Source: a virus. Taken from it: a stretch of 50,919 bases of DNA. The notes beneath the pieces are model-generated. The model had not been told where the DNA came from, searched no databases, and saw nothing but the letters and a program-made list of their open reading frames with translations. A program made the position numbers and the translations under genes. Location: positions 1 to 50,919 of IMG/VR virus record IMGVR_UViG_3300032271_001647; one strand, given 5' to 3'. This document shows positions 47,062 through 50,919 of the stretch, piece by piece (positions within the stretch are counted from its first letter, which is position 1; each line of letters begins with the position of its first letter).

Positions 47062-48840
47062 CTAGTTTGTGGGGTTCCAGTCCCAATCAAACCTGCTGAA
47101 GTTGTTTTCTTTCACCACTGTGAGAATGTTTTCCACACGGTTCACCAGTTCTTCTCTGTGTGATATTACAAAAATATTTTTCTTACGTTCTCTAGCCATA
47201 CGCTTGAGTATTTCCACTGCTGCTTCGATGCCGCTGGGATCAATACCGTTGTCCAGCACTTCGTCAATGAACAACAAACTCACAGCATGTTGGGTGTTTT
47301 CAAATATGTCTCTAAAGGCCATGCTCAAGCCCAGTATCAGTCTGGTGCGTTCACCTCTTGATAGATTGTCAAAGTCCAGTTCCTGCCCCAGCAAAGATAT
47401 TTCCACATTTAGGTCACTGAGAAATACCACTTGGTGTGGTAAACCCAGTCTATTGAGATAGTCACTGAGTCTGCTGTTGAGATATGCAAGATTTTGATCA
47501 ATGATGCTTTTGCGAATGAAACTTTCTTTGTTGGTCAGCAATCGCAATAGAAACTCCTGATGTTCTTTTTCCTTGACCAGTTCATTGAGATTGGCATAGT
47601 TGATTTCTTGCACAGTGCTCATCAATGATGCAGCTTGATCACTGAATGGATTTTTAGTTGCACATTCTCTGTCTAGGTCTTTTTGCAGTTGATTGATAGT
47701 GGTCTTGTGATCATGTGCTTGAGATAGGTTTTGGTAAAACACTGTGGGTGTTGGTATGTCGGCCATTGCCTGTTCAAGATCAAGTTTTTGCTTGGCAAGA
47801 TTTTGAATTTCTTCAAGCTCGTTTCTAACTGCCATGTCCAGCACTGCAATCTTGTCTTCTAGATCCTGCTTGATCTGTTGGTGCCCATGTAGGTCAATGC
47901 TTTGATTGCAGGTGGGACACTTTTGTTCTTGTGCAAGTGCATAGCTGTTGAGATTGCTGTTCAGTTGAGCCTGCAACTGTGCAGCGTGTCTGCTTTTCAG
48001 TTGATGGTCTTTGGCAACTTGTGCAACACTTGACTTGAGTGTTTGGATCATGCTCAAGTCATGGTGTGCAGCAAGTTCAGCATCGATGTCTAAGTTGCCA
48101 AGATTGTCTATGGCAGTTTGCAAATTGGCAATGGTTTCTGCATGAGTTTGATTCCATTGACTCACTTTGTTTTGAAACTCAGTGATGGTGTTTTGAATTC
48201 TGTCGTTGCTTTGCTTGACAGTCTTGATTTGAAACTCTTCTTGCTCAGCAGCAGACTTGGTCAGTTTGACCAATTCTCTCAAGTTTTCAGCTTTTTGACT
48301 CAGCACTGTGATGCCCAGCAGTTCTTCAATGATTGCACGCTGCTTGGCAGCTCCCAAACTGAGAAAAGGTATGGTGTACGTGTTTAGTGCAATCACATGG
48401 GTAAACATGTCATGGGACATGCCCAGTATCTTTTCAATTTCCTGCTGTGTTTCTCTGCTTTCGCCTTGCGCTTCGTCGGTTTCGTTTTCATTGATGAATT
48501 TGTTGTCAACAAAAAACTTAAAGTACTGCGGCTTTCTTCCTCGTTCAATGCGATAGCTGTGACTGTCTTTTTCAAATTCAATGGTCACACTCATGTTTTT
48601 TTGATTGATCTTGTTGACAAGATTGTCTTTTCGTATGTTGGTAAGTGCTTGTCCATACAGTCCAAAACTGATGGCACTGAGCAAGCTGCTTTTGCCCACT
48701 CCATTGCGGGATCCATTACCGCCAAGATCTATGTTTTCGCCCAGTATGAGACTGAGGCCAGCTTTTTCCAAATCCACACATTGAGTAACTGCACCGATAC
48801 TCATGAAGTTCTTCATGGTAACTGATTTGATTTTGAGCAT
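47062..48840 (-). CDS. 46: Recombination endonuclease subunit gp46 (SbcC/Rad50-like ATPase)
   Basis: This 592-residue protein (T4: 560) has MLKIKSVTMKNFMSIG at the start, a Walker A near residue 46 (NGVGKSS), long coiled-coil arms and a zinc hook KCPTCNQSI near residue 310. The C-terminus has the ABC signature LSRGERTRLILGLSMAF and Walker B SLLFIDEVLDNGID followed by PSG. With gp47 it resects DNA ends for recombination-dependent replication. It follows gp47 by 12 nt. Confidence 0.93.
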   Translation of the reverse strand: MLKIKSVTMKNFMSIGAVTQCVDLEKAGLSLILGENIDLGGNGSRNGVGKSSLLSAISFGLYGQALTNIRKDNLVNKINQKNMSVTIEFEKDSHSYRIERGRKPQYFKFFVDNKFINENETDEAQGESRETQQEIEKILGMSHDMFTHVIALNTYTIPFLSLGAAKQRAIIEELLGITVLSQKAENLRELVKLTKSAAEQEEFQIKTVKQSNDRIQNTITEFQNKVSQWNQTHAETIANLQTAIDNLGNLDIDAELAAHHDLSMIQTLKSSVAQVAKDHQLKSRHAAQLQAQLNSNLNSYALAQEQKCPTCNQSIDLHGHQQIKQDLEDKIAVLDMAVRNELEEIQNLAKQKLDLEQAMADIPTPTVFYQNLSQAHDHKTTINQLQKDLDRECATKNPFSDQAASLMSTVQEINYANLNELVKEKEHQEFLLRLLTNKESFIRKSIIDQNLAYLNSRLSDYLNRLGLPHQVVFLSDLNVEISLLGQELDFDNLSRGERTRLILGLSMAFRDIFENTQHAVSLLFIDEVLDNGIDPSGIEAAVEILKRMARERKKNIFVISHREELVNRVENILTVVKENNFSRFDWDWNPTN

Positions 48841-48852
48841 GTTTGGCTGTTC

Positions 48853-49896
48853 CTAAAGGCTGTTGTATATGTCTACTAGACGCTGCTTGTCAATGCTGCT
48901 GCTGTCTATGGTATGCAAGTAGCTTACCACCATGGTGTCCACACTTTGAAAATTGATCTCACCATTTTCGCCATGTGTGATAGAATCCATGGTTTGATTG
49001 GGAATCAAAGTTATTTCCCGAGCATTGAGTTCGGTGAGCAACATTTCCTTGACAAATGTCATTTCTTCGTATGTTAAATCCACATCCACTGTGATTCTTG
49101 CATAGGTGTTTGCATCAACATATGCAGTGGGATTGCCCAACACATCACTGAGATTGGCAGTGCGATATTTTGGTGCATCCGGCCATGCTGCAAATTGAGG
49201 AGCATCTCCTGGCGTCCAAATCATCATGCCGCGTTCGTCATCCCAAGCATCGGCATAGTTGTGTGGAAACGTGTTGCCAATGTACCATATCTTGCCTTGG
49301 TTTTGACGTTTGTGAAAATGCCCGCTGAATATCATTTCTTGATTTTCAAAATGCTCGCGATTGAGCTGACCATGATCGGGCATTTCAACCATGGCATTCA
49401 TTTTGAACTTGGGTAATTCAAAATGTCCAAACATGTATTTCTGTTTGACCCGGGTGACTTTTTTCCATTCTTCATTGGTGAGCCATGGTATGAATGCAAA
49501 GTCACCAATGGTGGTAATGTCTTCAATGGCATGAATATTGGGAAACTCCTTGATATAGGGCAAACTGTGTATTTCAAATTTGTCTCTATGAAACAAATCG
49601 TGATTGCCGATAATGAAAAAGAAGTTGTCAAAATAGTCGTTTAGCAGTTGCAACACATTGACACTGTAGTTGAGAGTGGATATGTTGATGGCTGCACGCA
49701 CATGATGGAAGTCTCCAAGAAACACGCCGGTTTTGCAGTTTTCTTTTCGAGCCTGCTCAATGAACCACTTGATAAAATTTTCACAACTGGTGTTGTGTTC
49801 GCGACTGTTGTTTTTCAAACCCAAATGTATGTCTGTAAATGCTACAACTTTACCGAAGTCTACTTTTCGATTTTTGAGTTCTTGTCGCGTGGCCAT
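48853..49896 (-). CDS. 47: Recombination endonuclease subunit gp47 (SbcD/Mre11-like nuclease)
   Basis: The protein has 347 residues, like T4 gp47 (339). Metallophosphoesterase motifs appear in order: FTDIHLGLKN (about 20-29), GVFLGDFHHVRAAIN (about 58-72), IIGNHDLFHRD (about 94-104), MFGHFELPKF and IFSGHFHKRQ (about 190-199). It is the nuclease partner of gp46. Its start codon lies inside the 3' arm of a perfect 12-bp inverted repeat, with AGGTG in the loop as ribosome binding site, suggesting translational control. Confidence 0.93.
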   Translation of the reverse strand: MATRQELKNRKVDFGKVVAFTDIHLGLKNNSREHNTSCENFIKWFIEQARKENCKTGVFLGDFHHVRAAINISTLNYSVNVLQLLNDYFDNFFFIIGNHDLFHRDKFEIHSLPYIKEFPNIHAIEDITTIGDFAFIPWLTNEEWKKVTRVKQKYMFGHFELPKFKMNAMVEMPDHGQLNREHFENQEMIFSGHFHKRQNQGKIWYIGNTFPHNYADAWDDERGMMIWTPGDAPQFAAWPDAPKYRTANLSDVLGNPTAYVDANTYARITVDVDLTYEEMTFVKEMLLTELNAREITLIPNQTMDSITHGENGEINFQSVDTMVVSYLHTIDSSSIDKQRLVDIYNSL

Positions 49897-49943
49897 CGAT
49901 CACCTATTGAGTGCTGCCAAATAATACCACAATCGATGGCCAC
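49889..49943 (-). promoter_or_regulatory. RNA hairpin sequestering the gp47 start codon
   Basis: GTGGCCATCGAT (49889-49900) and its exact complement (49932-49943) flank a 31-nt loop. In the minus-strand mRNA the second arm contains the gp47 ATG (ATCG-ATG-GCC) and the AGGTG ribosome binding site is at the loop's end. It also lies 10 nt downstream of the gp55 stop, so it may act in mRNA processing or as an attenuator. Confidence 0.65.
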
Positions 49944-49953
49944 AATTCAACTT

Positions 49954-50859
49954 TTATGTTTTAGCAGATGCTTTTGCTTTGCGTTTGCTTACGGGGGTAA
50001 CAGTTTCCTGAGGTTTTTCGCTGCTGGCAGTTTTGTCAGCTGTTGCAGCAACAGCAGCACGCTGTTCAAGTTCGTTGTCAGTTTGTCGGGTATAGCTGGG
50101 CATTGCACCATGCATGATCAGCAGGTCGTCGCGTATGTTTTGATTCTTTTTCTCCAAGCTGAGTACTCTCAAGAAACTGGTGCTCAAGCATGCAGTGTAG
50201 TATGAGAATGGATTGGGCACAGCTTGTTTGCTTTCGTCAAATTGCAAACCCACTTGACTCAACTGCACAAGAGCTTGACTTTTCATTTCATCAAGATAGG
50301 TGTAGCCTCGCCAGTTGCCTCTATGTCCATATTTCTCCACCATTTCAATAAACATCAATGCCAGTCGGTTGGTCATCTTGCCGTGTGTGGTACAAAATTC
50401 GCCATTTTTTTGATGGCTTTTTCCCACACATACAAATTCTCCATTGCTGTAAATGAAATGTTGAAATGGTGGAAAATTACAGCGCATGTGTGCTTCGCTA
50501 ACACTTTTGGCTCGACCAACTTTGTCTGGATTGATTGGTATATGGTTATGTGTCATCAATCTAATAACAATACCGTTCATGGGAATGTCATCAAGCGAAA
50601 TGCTGGGTTTGGGATTTTTAACCCCTTGTGCAACCAATTCCTTTTTTCTTTTTGATATGGTATCGTCGAGCTTTTTTTGTCGAGCTTGGTCCAGTCTTTC
50701 AGGAGTAGCATCTGCTAGATCTGTTACGATAAAATCATAATCACTATATTTGGCTTCGGTAAATTCGCTGTAGCTGTTTTTGCTTTTGTGTATTTCAGCT
50801 AATAGGTCTTTATTGGTTAAAAATTTTACTGGTTTTTTTACTGGACTTGATGATGACAT
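49954..50859 (-). CDS. 55: Late sigma factor gp55
   Basis: From the ATG at 50859 (AAGGAAAA ribosome binding site 5 nt upstream) the protein has 301 residues against 185 in T4. HRGNWRGYTYLDEMKSQALV followed by QLSQVGLQFDES and PNPFSYYTACLSTSFLRVLS followed by LEKKNQNIRDD (about 180-250) are the core of gp55-type late sigma factors. Upstream lies a HMRCNFPPFQHFIYSNGEFV, then CVGKSH and CTTHGK region shared with cyanophage-like gp55. It directs RNA polymerase to TATAAATA-type late promoters, many of which are visible in this window. The N- and C-terminal tails are Lys/Ser-rich. Confidence 0.85.
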   Translation of the reverse strand: MSSSSPVKKPVKFLTNKDLLAEIHKSKNSYSEFTEAKYSDYDFIVTDLADATPERLDQARQKKLDDTISKRKKELVAQGVKNPKPSISLDDIPMNGIVIRLMTHNHIPINPDKVGRAKSVSEAHMRCNFPPFQHFIYSNGEFVCVGKSHQKNGEFCTTHGKMTNRLALMFIEMVEKYGHRGNWRGYTYLDEMKSQALVQLSQVGLQFDESKQAVPNPFSYYTACLSTSFLRVLSLEKKNQNIRDDLLIMHGAMPSYTRQTDNELEQRAAVAATADKTASSEKPQETVTPVSKRKAKASAKT

Positions 50860-50919
50860 CGTTTTCCTTACAATATACAAATACTTGTTATGATATTGTA
50901 TTAATTTAAGAAAGGTCAA

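Noticed and set aside
1-50919. tRNA genes and CRISPR arrays
   Set aside because: No cloverleaf with a TTC-loop/acceptor match and no regularly spaced repeats were found by eye; a tRNAscan run would settle the former.

Overview
The window is part of a T4-like contractile-tailed phage (myovirus) genome, moderately AT-rich by eye. The evidence is a nearly complete T4-type virion module: terminase gp16 and the first codons of gp17, gp4, tail tube gp19, sheath gp18, neck gp13/gp14/gp15, portal gp20, prohead core proteins, protease gp21, scaffold gp22, major capsid protein gp23, baseplate hub gp26 and a tape measure. It also has the recombination pair gp46/gp47 and the late sigma factor gp55. Gene content resembles marine and freshwater 'exo-T-even' phages (cyanophage- or pelagiphage-like) more than enteric T4. 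No photosynthesis genes are seen, so the host is not identified. I found no tRNA genes and no CRISPR arrays.

Layout. 1-9.7 kb, leftward: packaging, head-completion and tail genes, interrupted by a DnaJ-type zinc-finger gene, a glycosyltransferase and a GH19 endolysin. 9.8-13.4 kb, rightward: an unknown gene, gp13 and a homing endonuclease. 13.4-17.5 kb, leftward: a sheath gene about twice the T4 length. 17.6-21.4 kb: dNMP kinase, a zinc metallopeptidase-like protein, an unknown protein, PTH2 and a nucleotidyltransferase-fold protein. 21.5-29.0 kb, leftward: a tightly packed nine-gene cassette for glycan-type chemistry that includes a RuBisCO-like protein. 29.1-31.4 kb, rightward: a methyltransferase and a second homing endonuclease. 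31.4-41.1 kb, leftward: the head module from portal to capsid. 41.2-45.1 kb: small membrane protein, tape measure, gp26 and a gp51-like protein. 45.15-45.96 kb: a long gene-free stretch full of perfect stem-loops, probably a large structured RNA. 46.0-50.9 kb: an Acb1-like anti-CBASS enzyme, a nuclease, gp46, gp47 and gp55.

The structural genes build head, neck and tail. Many transcription units carry a TATAAATA or CTAAATA late-promoter-like element, consistent with the gp55 gene in the window. In at least five places this element sits only 4-7 nt before the start codon, which predicts leaderless or nearly leaderless late mRNAs. The cassette (SAM methyltransferases, kinase, nucleotidyltransferase-phosphatase fusion, glycosyltransferases, RuBisCO-like protein) looks like a pathway that makes and attaches an unusual small phosphorylated or methylated group to a glycan, either on the host surface or on the virion.

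Most noteworthy: (1) a phage-encoded RuBisCO-like protein that keeps the carbamylated-lysine/metal motif but has lost several carboxylase residues; (2) the highly structured ~0.8 kb non-coding region; (3) a predicted leaderless acb1 driven by a near-consensus sigma70 promoter; (4) a perfect 12-bp RNA stem that buries the gp47 start codon. All functions are inferred from motifs and synteny read by eye; no database search was run.
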